In this document: positions 1 through 9,579 of the stretch, piece by piece
How positions within the stretch are numbered: the first letter of the stretch is position 1
Layout of the letters: each line of letters starts with the position of its first letter
Assembly: GCA_029938715.1 (NCBI GenBank)
Contig: JAOZUK010000021.1
Span: forward strand, 2,858-43,813
Direction of reading: 5' to 3'
Length of the DNA: 40,956 nucleotides
Source of the DNA: Bacteroidales bacterium
GTDB taxonomy: Bacteria > Bacteroidota > Bacteroidia > Bacteroidales > GCA-2748055
Program-made: the position numbers and the translations under genes
The notes under the pieces: model-generated
Database searches by the model: none
Seen by the model: only the letters and a program-made list of their open reading frames with translations
What the model was told of the DNA's origin: nothing

Positions 1-777
1 TCTGAATTCGGAAAGGAATTGTGGCTGGCCTCTCCGCTGGGGGCCACCGTTGCGTCCATACCTGTTGATGGTAGATCTGGGGCTACAACGTATTATTCAG
101 ATAATTCAGCCATTATCAGTGAGAATGTTTTATCCGTAGCCGTGGGCAAAGGTTCATTGCGATGGTTCGGGACGGACAAAGGGATATCAGCTTTCCAACA
201 CGATACATGGCTCACACCTGCATATCAAAGAAAATATCCTGAATACATGTTCCAGGACTTTCCAATTACCGCTATGGCAACCAGCCCTGGTGGTGATTCA
301 CTCTATGTGGCAACAAAAGGAGCAGGAGTTTCCAGGATTTATCGCAATGACGTGGATGCCATATCAGGAGCTTCCGAATATGCACGATGGGGTCCCATTC
401 AAATACCCTCAGACAATATAAATTGTATATGTATCGCGCCTGACGGGACACAATGGTTTGGTACCGATAGGGGAGTGGCCAGGCATATAGGCAATGAGAC
501 CCTGGATAACTGGTTCTCTCTGAGGCATAGGGATGGATTGGTCGACAACTTTGTTCAGTCCATTGCCATCGATCATCAGGGGAGAGTCTGGATCGGAACA
601 AAAGGGGGTGTAAGCATTTTTGAGAATAATTCTCTGAGATCGATAACCAAAGATGATGGATTAACCAGTAACAATGTATTGTGTATTTCGGTGGATAAGG
701 AAGGTGTTGTATGGCTGGGGACCGAGGCAGGTGTAACAAGTTATAGTGAAGGTGAAATCACAAAATACACTCAATAA
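1..777 (+). CDS. Two-component-regulator-type beta-propeller protein (5' truncated)
   Basis: The reading frame is open from the first base, so the gene starts outside the window; 258 C-terminal residues are visible. Four blades carry the signature of ligand-binding sensor propellers (Reg_prop): WFGTDKGISAF, WFGTDRGVAR, VWIGTKGGVSIF and VWLGTEAGVTSY. Such propellers usually form the periplasmic sensor of hybrid two-component systems that control glycan loci. Here the protein ends about ten residues after the last blade, with no membrane helix, histidine kinase or DNA-binding domain. It is therefore a propeller-only protein, or the kinase was lost or sits elsewhere. The TAA stop (775-777) is one base before the ATG of the transporter, which suggests translational coupling. 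The ligand is unknown. The propeller fold is secure, the sensing role is inference. Confidence 0.8.
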   Translation, partial: SEFGKELWLASPLGATVASIPVDGRSGATTYYSDNSAIISENVLSVAVGKGSLRWFGTDKGISAFQHDTWLTPAYQRKYPEYMFQDFPITAMATSPGGDSLYVATKGAGVSRIYRNDVDAISGASEYARWGPIQIPSDNINCICIAPDGTQWFGTDRGVARHIGNETLDNWFSLRHRDGLVDNFVQSIAIDHQGRVWIGTKGGVSIFENNSLRSITKDDGLTSNNVLCISVDKEGVVWLGTEAGVTSYSEGEITKYTQ

Positions 778-778
778 A

Positions 779-2038
779 ATGAATAATCCTATAGAAAAAA
801 CACTCTCAATAAAACGTTGGTATCGACTGATACCTATCGCTTTTATTACCTATAGTCTTGCTTATCTGGATCGTGCAAATTATGGATTCGCTGCGGCAGG
901 CGGAATGGCTAAAGATCTGGATATTTCAGCAGCTACCTCCTCTTTGTTGGGGTCGCTGTTCTTTTTGGGATATTTCTTCTTTCAAATTCCCGGCGCCCTG
1001 TATGCTGATAAAAAAAGTGCCAAGAAATTAATTTTCTGGTCTTTGATTCTATGGGGATTTCTTGCCATGGCTACTGGTATGGTCAGTAATGTAAATGGAT
1101 TAATTGTCATTAGATTTAGTCTGGGTGTGGTGGAGAGTGCAGTAATGCCCTCCATGCTTGTGTTCCTGAGCAAGTGGTTTACAAAAGCTGAACGTTCAAG
1201 GGCCAATACTTTTTTGATTCTTGGCAATCCTGCAACCATATTATGGATGTCTATTTTGTCTGGCTATTTAATAGATTCGGTGGGTTGGCGCTGGATGTTT
1301 ATTCTGGAAGGGTTCCCAGCCATAATCTGGGCATTTTTGTGGTGGCGATTGGTTGTGGACAGGCCAAAAGATGCCAGTTGGTTAACAAATAGAGAAAAGG
1401 ATGATCTACAGGCACAACTGGATATTGAGCAAAAGGGGATAAAGCCGGTTAAGAATTACGGTGTGGCATTTAGATCCAAAGTGGTGATCATGTTGTGTTT
1501 TCAATATGCTTTATGGTGTATTGGTGTATACGGATTTGTTATGTGGCTTCCCTCCATAATTAATGCAGCTCCCGACGCCAATATAGTAACTACCGGGTGG
1601 TTAGCCTCTGTTCCCTATGTACTTGCTATTATTGGTATGTTAGTTGCGTCGTATTTCTCCGATAAAACATTAAACAGAAAATTATTTATCTGGCCATTTC
1701 TGTTGGTGGGATCTCTGGCATTTTACGGTTCATATTTGCTGGGTAACAGTAACTTCTGGTTATCTTTTGTATTGCTGGTTATTGCAGGAGGCGCCATGTA
1801 CGCTCCATATGGGCCATTCTTTGCGGTGATCACTGAAGTTTTACCGCGGAATGTATCAGCTGGTGCAATTGCATTGATCAATAGCATGGGTGCTCTGGGA
1901 TCGTTTGTGGGTGCTTACATCGTGGGCTATTTAAATGGAACTACAGGTGGCTTTGGAGCCTCCTATATATTTATGGCAGGTTCCCTTTTTTTATCAGCAA
2001 TTCTAACGATGGTTGCCATAAAAAGCAACAAAGGCTGA
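779..2038 (+). CDS. MFS transporter, anion:cation symporter (ACS) family
   Basis: This 419-residue inner-membrane protein has about 12 hydrophobic segments. An upstream in-frame start at 746 exists, but the ATG at 779 directly follows the preceding stop and gives the usual N-terminus. Family marks are YLDRANYGFA in the first helix, the RFSLGVVESAVMPSM stretch near residue 120 and WRWMFILEG before the central loop, which begins DRPKDASWL. The ACS family, which includes ExuT, GudP and RhmT, imports sugar acids such as hexuronates, galactonate or rhamnonate with protons. The neighbouring sulfatases, rhamnosidase and UxuA-like dehydratase make a desulfated uronate or deoxy-sugar acid a likely cargo. 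It is the only transporter in the left block, where a SusC/SusD pair would normally be expected. The family is confident, the substrate is inferred. Confidence 0.85.
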   Translation: MNNPIEKTLSIKRWYRLIPIAFITYSLAYLDRANYGFAAAGGMAKDLDISAATSSLLGSLFFLGYFFFQIPGALYADKKSAKKLIFWSLILWGFLAMATGMVSNVNGLIVIRFSLGVVESAVMPSMLVFLSKWFTKAERSRANTFLILGNPATILWMSILSGYLIDSVGWRWMFILEGFPAIIWAFLWWRLVVDRPKDASWLTNREKDDLQAQLDIEQKGIKPVKNYGVAFRSKVVIMLCFQYALWCIGVYGFVMWLPSIINAAPDANIVTTGWLASVPYVLAIIGMLVASYFSDKTLNRKLFIWPFLLVGSLAFYGSYLLGNSNFWLSFVLLVIAGGAMYAPYGPFFAVITEVLPRNVSAGAIALINSMGALGSFVGAYIVGYLNGTTGGFGASYIFMAGSLFLSAILTMVAIKSNKG

Positions 2039-2100
2039 CGGCGCTCCTGCATTTAAGTATTAATTAATCAATTATTAAGCTTGGGAGATTAAATTTAAAG

Positions 2101-3519
2101 ATGCGTCAATTCAGTATACTAAGGCAGTTGATAAGTATATTTTTTCTCATCTTAACTCTGGTATGCCTCACAGCATGCATACCCTCCGTGGAAGACGGAG
2201 AGGGGAAGCAAAAACCCAATGTATTAATCATTCTTACCGATGACCTGGGCTACGGGGATATCTCCTGTTATGGACAAAGAGGTTATGAAACGCCAAACAT
2301 CGATTATCTGGCCAAAAATGGGGTGAGCTGTTCAGACTTCTATGTACCCACGCCCTATTGTGCACCCAGCAGGGAGACGCTACTTACAGGGAGGTTCCCT
2401 CTCCGGCATGGATTGATTAGAAACCCCACCCCCGATGCGGGGATTAATGATGTGGGCATCTTACCTGGAGAGATCACACTTGGGGAGGTTCTTCAAGAAG
2501 CCGGTTATAAAACAAAATGCATCGGGAAGTGGCACATGGGACACACTGAAGAGTTCTTTCCTGTAAAACATGGATTCGATGAATACTTTGGGATTCTCTA
2601 TTCCAATGATATGAGACCAGTACAGCTGGTGGAAAATATGGACACACTTGAATATCCTGTGGATCAAAATTTTCTAACGAAAAGATATACAGATCAGGCC
2701 ATTGATTTTATAGAGCGAAATAAGAACAATTCTTTCTTTCTTCATCTGTGCCACGCCATGCCCCATAAACCCCTTGGTGTCAGGGATGAATTTTATACTC
2801 CGGATACCCCGGACGACCTCTATGCAGATGTGATCCGGGAGCTTGACTGGTCCACAGGTGAAATAATCAAGACCTTAAATGAGTTTGAAATCCTGGATAA
2901 CACCATCGTCATTTTCATGTCGGATAACGGCCCCTGGTACGGGGGGAGCACAGGCGGATTAAAGGGGATGAAAGCCACCACCTGGGAAGGAGGAATCAGG
3001 GTGCCATTTATCGTCCATTATCAAAAGGAGTTTGCAGCCAATACCAGTGTGAGTATACCCTGCTGGTCGCCCGATATCTATCCAACGCTACTGGCATTAA
3101 CCGGGGTAGAACCATCAAAAGAGAATTTACTGGACGGAGAGGATATCAGCGAAATATTGAAAGGAAATCAAACAGAACATGCGCCTGTCTTTAGTTTGCA
3201 TAACGAACACATTATGTCTGTAAGGAAGGGAGACTGGAAGTTGTTTGTCAGAAAACCAAGAGCTTACAGGGAGGTGGATCTGAGTACCTGGACCGACAGG
3301 CGTGCTGCAGATGGTACAACCATCCTGGCCAGGATGGAAGGGCAGGCCACACCGGCACAATATCCAGGTATCATCCCGGAAAATCCCGCAAATGACATCC
3401 AACTATTTAATCTGAGAGCTGATCCCACCGAATCATCGGACCTGTCCGGCGAAAACCCCGATAAGGTGGAGGAACTACTGAAGGAATACAATAAATTCAC
3501 TAACTCACTAACTCACTAA
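2101..3519 (+). CDS. Sulfatase (S1 family, Cys-type), lipoprotein
   Basis: This 472-residue protein should hydrolyse sulfate esters, probably on a glycan. It has a lipoprotein signal (LTAC, Cys26), so it is probably membrane-anchored. The metal-site Asp pair is in ILTDDLGYGD (Asp47, Asp48). The formylglycine motif is CAPSR (Cys87) followed by LLTGR, and the later metal ligands are SDNG (Asp275, Asn276). The downstream KGMKATTWEGG stretch is typical of arylsulfatase-A-like S1 members. Cys87 must be oxidised to formylglycine by a maturase not present in the window. The last six residues and the TAA stop are read out of an 8-bp tandem repeat (3497-3568), so the extreme C-terminus is not a normal protein end. 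It is the first enzyme after the transporter and 62 bases separate them. Confidence 0.93.
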   Translation: MRQFSILRQLISIFFLILTLVCLTACIPSVEDGEGKQKPNVLIILTDDLGYGDISCYGQRGYETPNIDYLAKNGVSCSDFYVPTPYCAPSRETLLTGRFPLRHGLIRNPTPDAGINDVGILPGEITLGEVLQEAGYKTKCIGKWHMGHTEEFFPVKHGFDEYFGILYSNDMRPVQLVENMDTLEYPVDQNFLTKRYTDQAIDFIERNKNNSFFLHLCHAMPHKPLGVRDEFYTPDTPDDLYADVIRELDWSTGEIIKTLNEFEILDNTIVIFMSDNGPWYGGSTGGLKGMKATTWEGGIRVPFIVHYQKEFAANTSVSIPCWSPDIYPTLLALTGVEPSKENLLDGEDISEILKGNQTEHAPVFSLHNEHIMSVRKGDWKLFVRKPRAYREVDLSTWTDRRAADGTTILARMEGQATPAQYPGIIPENPANDIQLFNLRADPTESSDLSGENPDKVEELLKEYNKFTNSLTH

Positions 3520-3568
3520 CTCACTAACTCACTAACTCACTAACTCACTAACTCACTAACTCACTAAC
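3497..3568 (+). repeat. Nine perfect copies of an 8-bp tandem repeat (TCACTAAC)
   Basis: TCACTAAC is repeated nine times without a mismatch. The array begins inside the last codons of the upstream sulfatase and runs into the 74-base gap before the GH71/99-like gene. Because 8 is not a multiple of 3, every reading frame meets TAA within 24 bases, so the array works as a three-frame stop. Loss or gain of copies would change the distance to the next gene without changing the sulfatase stop, as long as about three copies remain. Slipped-strand length variation is expected for such arrays but cannot be seen in one sequence. Confidence 0.97.
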
Positions 3569-3593
3569 CTATTAACCATTAACATATCATATC

Positions 3594-4868
3594 ATGAGAA
3601 AAATGATCACATTGTTACTGCTCACCTCCGTTCTGACCGGATTTTCACAGGAGGCAAAGAAAAAGGAACCCATGTTCCCTTCTTACAAAGGACTGATTAT
3701 GTCTGGTTACCAGGGTTGGTTCCGGGCCGATGGAGATGAGGCAAACCAGGGCTGGGGCCACTTTGGCAGGCGTGGAGAATTCGATGTGGAAAATAACACC
3801 ATTGACATCTGGCCCGATGTAAGCGAATACGAAAAGACGTATGCGACCAGTTTCAAACATGCCGATGGGACCCCGGCCAGGGTATTTAGTTCACTGGATG
3901 AAAGTACCACCGATCTGCATTTTAAATGGATGAAAGAGTATGGTGTGGATGGGGTATTTATGCAGCGCTTCTATGGGGTCACAAGGGGTGGCGACCGCCG
4001 CAAGCATTCGGACCAGATTCTGAATAACGCCTTTAAGGCTTCCCAAAAGTACGATCGGGCCATTGCTGTGATGTATGATCTTTCAGGTTTACAACCCGGA
4101 AAGGATGACTGTTCCACGGTCATCGAGGACTGGAAGCACCTGGTTGATGATCTGAAGGTGAAGGATTATGGAGATAAGCAAACCTACCTGCACCACAGGG
4201 GCAAACCTCTGGTGACCATCTGGGGAGTGGGATTTCCTGATCGTTCTTACAATATCAGGGACATTGGGTTGAACCGCCTGATCGACTTTTTGAAAAATGA
4301 TCCGGTCTATGGGGGGTGCTCAGTGATGTTGGGTGTTCCCACCTACTTCCGTGAATTGAACAAGGATTGTCTTCCCGATCCCTACCTGCACGAATTAATC
4401 GAGTCGGCCGACATTGTGCTGCCTTGGATGGTTCAACGCTTCACCCCACTGGTCCACTTTCCCATGGGCCATCTCCGGGACCATATCATGGCCGATATCA
4501 AGTGGGCTCAGGAGCGCGGAGTAGACTATGCCCCCATAGCCTGTCCGGGTTTCAGCTGGAAGAACATGAGAAAAAATGATCCTTCCATCGTATATGATGC
4601 GATTCCCCGCATGGGAGGTAACTTCCTCTGGGACCAATTGGTAACCATGATCAATGCAGGGTCTGAGATGATCTATGTGGCCATGTTCGATGAGATCGAT
4701 GAAGGTACAGCGATTTTCAAGGTTTCCGACAACCCACCCAACAGCGATGGAGCCCATTTTATCGACAACGACGGGATGCCTTCTGACCAGTACCTGTGGA
4801 TAACCGGACAGGGAGCAAAGATGCTGAGAAAAGAGATTCCTGTAATTAAAAAGATGCCCGAAAGATGA
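3594..4868 (+). CDS. Glycoside hydrolase family 71/99-like protein, secreted
   Basis: The 424-residue product begins with a Sec signal peptide, probably cut in TGFSQEA near residue 19. Mature features are the MSGYQGWF stretch close to the N-terminus, a TIM-barrel-like pattern through the middle (WMKEYGVDGVFMQRF, IADIKWAQERGVDY-type segments) and MFDEIDEGT near residues 364-372. The last resembles the acidic motif following the final strand in GH99-type enzymes, where paired Glu residues act in catalysis. Bacteroidota homologues are often labelled GH71/99-like or xylosidase/arabinosidase, and I know of no firm activity for this subgroup. The stop overlaps the next start as ATGA, so it is co-translated with the following sulfatase. 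The fold family is fairly sure and the substrate is not known. Confidence 0.72.
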   Translation: MRKMITLLLLTSVLTGFSQEAKKKEPMFPSYKGLIMSGYQGWFRADGDEANQGWGHFGRRGEFDVENNTIDIWPDVSEYEKTYATSFKHADGTPARVFSSLDESTTDLHFKWMKEYGVDGVFMQRFYGVTRGGDRRKHSDQILNNAFKASQKYDRAIAVMYDLSGLQPGKDDCSTVIEDWKHLVDDLKVKDYGDKQTYLHHRGKPLVTIWGVGFPDRSYNIRDIGLNRLIDFLKNDPVYGGCSVMLGVPTYFRELNKDCLPDPYLHELIESADIVLPWMVQRFTPLVHFPMGHLRDHIMADIKWAQERGVDYAPIACPGFSWKNMRKNDPSIVYDAIPRMGGNFLWDQLVTMINAGSEMIYVAMFDEIDEGTAIFKVSDNPPNSDGAHFIDNDGMPSDQYLWITGQGAKMLRKEIPVIKKMPER

Positions 4869-6268
4869 GACATTATTGGATTGTATTGGGATTGGTGATC
4901 TCCCTGTCTGGCTGTACAGGACAGAATGAGAAATCAGGAGGTGCTTCGGAGCTCACTGACAAGAATCTATTGTTTATTGTGGTAGATGATCTGACCAAAA
5001 CGCTGGGTTGCTATGACCATCCGGTGGTAAAAACCCCTAACATAGATCATTTAGCCGAAATGGGGATACAGTTTAATCATGCCTACTGTAATTTTGCAGT
5101 ATGTAATCCCAGCCGCTCCTCATTTTTAACCGGGATGACTCCTGAAACTACTACCATACAGGACAACCGGGTGGCACTTCAATCGGTCATTGGCGATTGG
5201 GTAAGCCTGCCAGCTCTCTTTAAGCAGAATGGCTTTTATACCATGAGTCTGGGTAAAATCTTTCACGGAAGGGATCCTAAACACAACGATATGAAGGGTT
5301 GGGATGAGCTTTACGGCTATAGAGCAACCGAAACAGGTAAAAAGGGAGAGGGAAGGAATCTCACAGACGGAGTATTGAAATGGTGTCACTGGCTGGCTGC
5401 TGAAGGGGATGATGAGGATCAGGCAGACGGACAGATAGCCAAAAAGGCAGTGGAGTTTATCAAGTCCGATCATGAGCAACCCTTCTTCCTGGCTGTTGGA
5501 TTTCACAAACCACACGATCCCTTTATAGCACCCAAAAAGTACTTTGATATGTACCCCCTTGAGGAGTGCAATCCCCCCATTTTACCCGATGGATGGGAGC
5601 CTCCCTACGGTTTTACCCTTCCTGGGGAAACCCGAGAGTTCAATAAGTTTACAGATCAGGAGAGAAGGGAGTTCCTTAGATCCTACTATGCCTGTAGCAG
5701 TTTTATGGATGCCCAGGTGGGCAAATTGTTGGATGCCCTTAAAGAGTCCGGACAGCTTGACAATACGCTCATAGTCTTCTTTGGAGATCATGGCTATCAC
5801 CTGGGTGAGCACAACTGGTGGAATAAGGTAACCATCTTTGAGAAGGGCACCACTGCACCCTTTATTGTGGCAGGCCAGTCGGCAGGTGAGAAGGGTGTAG
5901 AGTCTGATGCCATGTTTGAGTTTATTGATATTTATCCCACACTGGCCGAACTGTTTGACTTAAAGAATACTCCGGAATACCTGGAGGGGAAAAGCTTCGC
6001 AAATGTGATTCAAAATCCCTCAGAATCTTTTCGGACCGAGGTTCGAGCCATCACCAGGAGAGGTGAGATGACAGGCAGCACAGTGAAAAATTCCAAATGG
6101 AGATACAGCGAATGGGACGAAGGAAGAGAGGGAAGGGAACTCTATGATCAGCTCCGAGACCCAATTGAATACAATAACCTGGCGGAGGATCCGGAATATG
6201 CAGAGGTTGTGAAGGAGATGAAAGTACTGCTTCACAATGATCCAAGATTCTCCAATAGTAACAAATAG
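4865..6268 (+). CDS. Sulfatase, iduronate-2-sulfatase-like (S1 family), lipoprotein
   Basis: The 467-residue product is a predicted lipoprotein (SLSGC, Cys17). Asp41 and Asp42 (VVDDLTKTLGCY) and Asp308-His309 (FFGDHGYHLGEHNWW) are the expected metal ligands, and Cys80 in VCNPSR is the formylglycine precursor. The LGCYDHPVVKTPNIDHLA, CNPSRSSFLTG and DHGYHLGEH stretches are characteristic of iduronate-2-sulfatase-like S1 members, which in algal-glycan degraders often act on uronate- or rhamnose-containing oligosaccharides. The ATG at 4865 overlaps the preceding stop by four bases, which fixes the start. The C-terminus has the usual substrate-proximal ELYDQLRDPIEYNNLA pattern. The subfamily call is by eye; the exact sulfate position removed cannot be told. 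Confidence 0.92.
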   Translation: MRHYWIVLGLVISLSGCTGQNEKSGGASELTDKNLLFIVVDDLTKTLGCYDHPVVKTPNIDHLAEMGIQFNHAYCNFAVCNPSRSSFLTGMTPETTTIQDNRVALQSVIGDWVSLPALFKQNGFYTMSLGKIFHGRDPKHNDMKGWDELYGYRATETGKKGEGRNLTDGVLKWCHWLAAEGDDEDQADGQIAKKAVEFIKSDHEQPFFLAVGFHKPHDPFIAPKKYFDMYPLEECNPPILPDGWEPPYGFTLPGETREFNKFTDQERREFLRSYYACSSFMDAQVGKLLDALKESGQLDNTLIVFFGDHGYHLGEHNWWNKVTIFEKGTTAPFIVAGQSAGEKGVESDAMFEFIDIYPTLAELFDLKNTPEYLEGKSFANVIQNPSESFRTEVRAITRRGEMTGSTVKNSKWRYSEWDEGREGRELYDQLRDPIEYNNLAEDPEYAEVVKEMKVLLHNDPRFSNSNK

Positions 6269-6296
6269 CTATCAATTTGTGTTATTGAAAACGCCT

Positions 6297-7898
6297 ATGC
6301 AAAAAGCAGTCATCGGTTTGGTCTCGATTATTATTTGGGTCGGAACCGCCTGTACAAACAGAACCGGGACGGAGTCGTCCGAAAGTAAGCCCAATGTGAT
6401 CATCCTCTTCTCTGACCAGCACAATAAGAAGGTGATGGGTTTTGAAGGACATCCGGATGTAATCACCCCTAACCTGGACCAGTTGGCCAGTGAGGCTGTG
6501 GTTTTTGATCGTGCTTATTGCACGCAGGGAATTTGCGTTCCGTCCCGTTCATCCTTAATGACAGGTTTGACCCTGCGCACCATGGGATTTATCAATAATT
6601 CGGGTCATACCTCCGTGATGGATGATGCAGTTTCCATGGCTAGTATATTTAAGAAAAACGGCTACAAAACCTATGCCTTCGGAAAAAGACACCTGAGGGA
6701 TGCCATTGATGAGGGGTGGGATGTGAAGAAGGGCCATAGTTACAACCCCGATGACGATGACAACTATGTGAGCTGGATCGAACGAAATGGCTATGCCAGG
6801 GAGTTTGCAGAGGATTGGGCAGCAGAATTTGGAAAAGGACCCAGGGGATCCTCTGAATTCGAGTCAAAAATACCAACAGCCGACCTTGGAACCCGCATCT
6901 CAAAGCTTCCTGAGGGCTTTACCATGGAGGCATTTACGGCTATGGAAACCATTAAAATGATCAAAGCGCATGCAAAAAATGACAGTGCGTTTTTTTGTTG
7001 GGCAAGCTTTTATCGGCCCCATCAACCCTATAATCCATTGCCAAAGTACATGGATATGTATGATGTGTCTCAATGGGGTGATGGAACAGGGAGTGGCAGT
7101 GGCATAAAGAAACCTGCAAATTTCTATGAACCCACTGAGAACCTGCCTCCCCAGTTACAGGATCAGCGAAATGGCGGGAATAAGGTCTGGAACATGGACA
7201 AAGCCTTTCAGGATGAACAGCTTTGGAGAAACTACATTGGGGGCTATTATGCGCTGGTTACAGAGATTGATCATCATGTGGGAGAGATTCTGAAGGCGCT
7301 GGATGAATCCGGATTGGATAATGAAACCATTGTGATCTACACTTCAGACCACGGTGATTTTGTGGGAAATCATGGGATGGTAGAAAAATGTGCATTTGGA
7401 CAGAATGTATATGAAGACATTTTAAATGTCCCTCTCATAATAAAGTATCCGGGTAAGACGAAAAATGGAAAACGAATTGGGGAGCTGGTGACCCTTGCCG
7501 ATGTGCTGCCCACCCTGATTGAACTGGTGAATATGGAAGTACCTGATTTAAAATACCCCATACAGGGTGAATCCATGGTGGATGTGATGCTGAATAACGG
7601 ATCAATGAACCGAGAGTATATCGTATCGGAGAGCTGGTCCCAGGCTGCAGTGATCACCAAAGATTATAAGCTGGGTATCATGCTGGATCCAACATCGGCT
7701 CGTAAGGATCTGGATTACCGCGATTTTGGAGATATGTTTTTTGATCGGAGCAAGGATCCCCTTGAGATAGAGAATGGCATTGACGATCCCACCTATAAGG
7801 ATCAGATCGATTTGCTTATGAAATACTATGATGAGTATGTGCAAAATACACCTGCTACCGGTAAAGATGAGATGATTGAGAAATTGCTGGAGAAATGA
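6297..7898 (+). CDS. Sulfatase (S1 family, Cys-type), lipoprotein
   Basis: The frame is open from 6237, but the ATG at 6297 gives a normal lipoprotein signal (VGTAC, Cys19), so I place the start there, 28 bases after the previous stop; the product is 533 residues. The metal site begins with ILFSDQHNKKVMGF (Asp40, Gln41), the formylglycine motif is ICVPSR (Cys80) with SLMTG after it, and the distal site is YTSDHGDFVGNHGMVEK. Compared with its neighbours it has a longer middle part carrying substrate loops around residues 170-300. It is probably on the cell surface or periplasmic side of the membrane. The stop overlaps the next gene's start (ATGA at 7895-7898). The sulfated sugar it acts on is unknown. 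Confidence 0.92.
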   Translation: MQKAVIGLVSIIIWVGTACTNRTGTESSESKPNVIILFSDQHNKKVMGFEGHPDVITPNLDQLASEAVVFDRAYCTQGICVPSRSSLMTGLTLRTMGFINNSGHTSVMDDAVSMASIFKKNGYKTYAFGKRHLRDAIDEGWDVKKGHSYNPDDDDNYVSWIERNGYAREFAEDWAAEFGKGPRGSSEFESKIPTADLGTRISKLPEGFTMEAFTAMETIKMIKAHAKNDSAFFCWASFYRPHQPYNPLPKYMDMYDVSQWGDGTGSGSGIKKPANFYEPTENLPPQLQDQRNGGNKVWNMDKAFQDEQLWRNYIGGYYALVTEIDHHVGEILKALDESGLDNETIVIYTSDHGDFVGNHGMVEKCAFGQNVYEDILNVPLIIKYPGKTKNGKRIGELVTLADVLPTLIELVNMEVPDLKYPIQGESMVDVMLNNGSMNREYIVSESWSQAAVITKDYKLGIMLDPTSARKDLDYRDFGDMFFDRSKDPLEIENGIDDPTYKDQIDLLMKYYDEYVQNTPATGKDEMIEKLLEK

Positions 7899-9565
7899 TG
7901 AATGTGATTCAGAGAAAACTATTCGTTGCTATATCCATCTTCAGTGTATGCCTGCCACATGCAATGGGCCAAAATAAAAAAAAAGATCGTCCAAACATCA
8001 TTTTCATTATGACCGACGATCAGAGTTCCCTTGTTCCTGTGAAGGAAGATGCAAAGTTTGAATTCTCGGATGGTAATGGCGCAGGTGTTCAATCACATCC
8101 TTTTGGTTTTAATGGAGATCCCGATGTATATACCCCAAATATTGATCGCCTGGCACAGAACGGAATGATTTTTAGCCAGGCCTATGTATCAAGTTCAGTG
8201 TGTTCTCCAAGCAGGTATACCACCTTAACAGGTCGGTATGCCGGAAGGTGTGAGAGCAAAAGCTTCCTTAGTCAATTTCCTTTAGGTCAGATGACACGGA
8301 TTGAAAATAATACTGAACTGGAGGAAAGCAAGGGAAACCTGCCTCGCCTTTTGCAAAGTGCCGGCTACCGTACTGGGTTCGTTGGAAAAAGCCATGTGAT
8401 TGACCATCATATGCTCAGAAAGGCTAACTGGGAGGAAAACGGACTGGAAATCTATGAACAGGGCGCAGATCCAAACAAGAAAGAGGTTTCAGTGAAAATG
8501 GCTCACAACCACCAAATCTGGGTAGAGCGGATTAAAGAGTTTGGATTTGATTATGCCAATGGTATCTATGCGGCCAATTTAAAGGAGTTGAATAACGATT
8601 CGCTGAATGTACACAATGTGGAATGGAAAAATAAGGCAGCACTTGAGTTTATTGAACAATCCGGCGATGAGCCTTTCTTTCTCTACTACAGCGAAACAGT
8701 ACCACACGGACCGGCACCCTGGATTAAAAAGAGTGGTAATTATGTGTACGGACTGGATGCCAATCCTCGATTTACAGGAGAAGGATTGGTAGATGGGGAG
8801 TACATTAATATGCCTGACCGGGAGCAAATTAAGAAGGAAGTGATTGCAGCCGGAAAGAATCCCGACCATGCCTGGTTATTTTGGTTTGATGAAGCAGTGG
8901 GCGCAGTGGTGGAGAAATTGAAAGAGAAAGGGAAGCTGGAGAATACACTGATCATTGTTACCTCTGACCATGGCAATTACAATTACGGAAAATCAACCAT
9001 TTACCAGGGGGGAGTAAAAGTTCCATTGATGATGTACTGGCCGGCTGGTATTCAACCCGGTTCAAGCTATGACGAGCTGGTCCAGAACATAGACTATACA
9101 CCCACCTTTCTGGAGCTTGCAGGTCTAAAGTTAAATTCCGTACTTCAATTAGATGGCGTGAGCCTGAAGAATACCATGATGGGGGACCAGGAACCGGTAC
9201 ATAAATACCTCTTTTTTGAACTGGGTTTTGCCCGTGGGGTGATGACCAAAGAGTGGAAATACATCACTGTCCGTTACGATGAAAGATCTGAACAACAGGT
9301 CAAAGACGGGGTTGTATTTACAGGTTGGAACGGACACAAGTACAAACAACCCTACTACATCCGTAATACGCATCTGGGTTATCATGCAGCCTTATTAAAT
9401 GAGCATTATTTTGAGAGAAATCAATTATTCGACATGATTAATGACCCGAAGGAAAATTGGAATATTGCTGATTCTAATCCGGATACAGTAAAAGAGATGA
9501 GGAAGATGCTTGTTAAAAGTCTGAAGTCATTTCCGGATAGACCCTATGGAGAATTGGTAAACTAA
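7895..9565 (+). CDS. Sulfatase (S1 family, Cys-type), secreted
   Basis: This 556-residue sulfatase has a Sec signal peptide ending about AMGQ (residue 25-26) rather than a lipobox, so it should be soluble in the periplasm or outside. Asp41-Asp42-Gln43 (IMTDDQSS) starts the metal site, Cys103 in VCSPSR is the formylglycine precursor and SDHGNYNYGK supplies the distal ligands. About 36 residues lie between the DDQ motif and YTPNIDRLA, roughly twice the usual spacing, so this subfamily has an extra N-terminal loop. The start may be the ATG at 7895, overlapping the previous stop, or the adjacent ATG at 7898. A fossil of another sulfatase follows 30 bases after its stop. Confidence 0.92.
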   Translation: MMNVIQRKLFVAISIFSVCLPHAMGQNKKKDRPNIIFIMTDDQSSLVPVKEDAKFEFSDGNGAGVQSHPFGFNGDPDVYTPNIDRLAQNGMIFSQAYVSSSVCSPSRYTTLTGRYAGRCESKSFLSQFPLGQMTRIENNTELEESKGNLPRLLQSAGYRTGFVGKSHVIDHHMLRKANWEENGLEIYEQGADPNKKEVSVKMAHNHQIWVERIKEFGFDYANGIYAANLKELNNDSLNVHNVEWKNKAALEFIEQSGDEPFFLYYSETVPHGPAPWIKKSGNYVYGLDANPRFTGEGLVDGEYINMPDREQIKKEVIAAGKNPDHAWLFWFDEAVGAVVEKLKEKGKLENTLIIVTSDHGNYNYGKSTIYQGGVKVPLMMYWPAGIQPGSSYDELVQNIDYTPTFLELAGLKLNSVLQLDGVSLKNTMMGDQEPVHKYLFFELGFARGVMTKEWKYITVRYDERSEQQVKDGVVFTGWNGHKYKQPYYIRNTHLGYHAALLNEHYFERNQLFDMINDPKENWNIADSNPDTVKEMRKMLVKSLKSFPDRPYGELVN

Positions 9566-9579
9566 TCAATCACATATGA

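Noticed and set aside
3497-3568. CRISPR-like array
   Set aside because: The units are 8 bp and directly adjoining with no spacers, so this is a simple tandem repeat.
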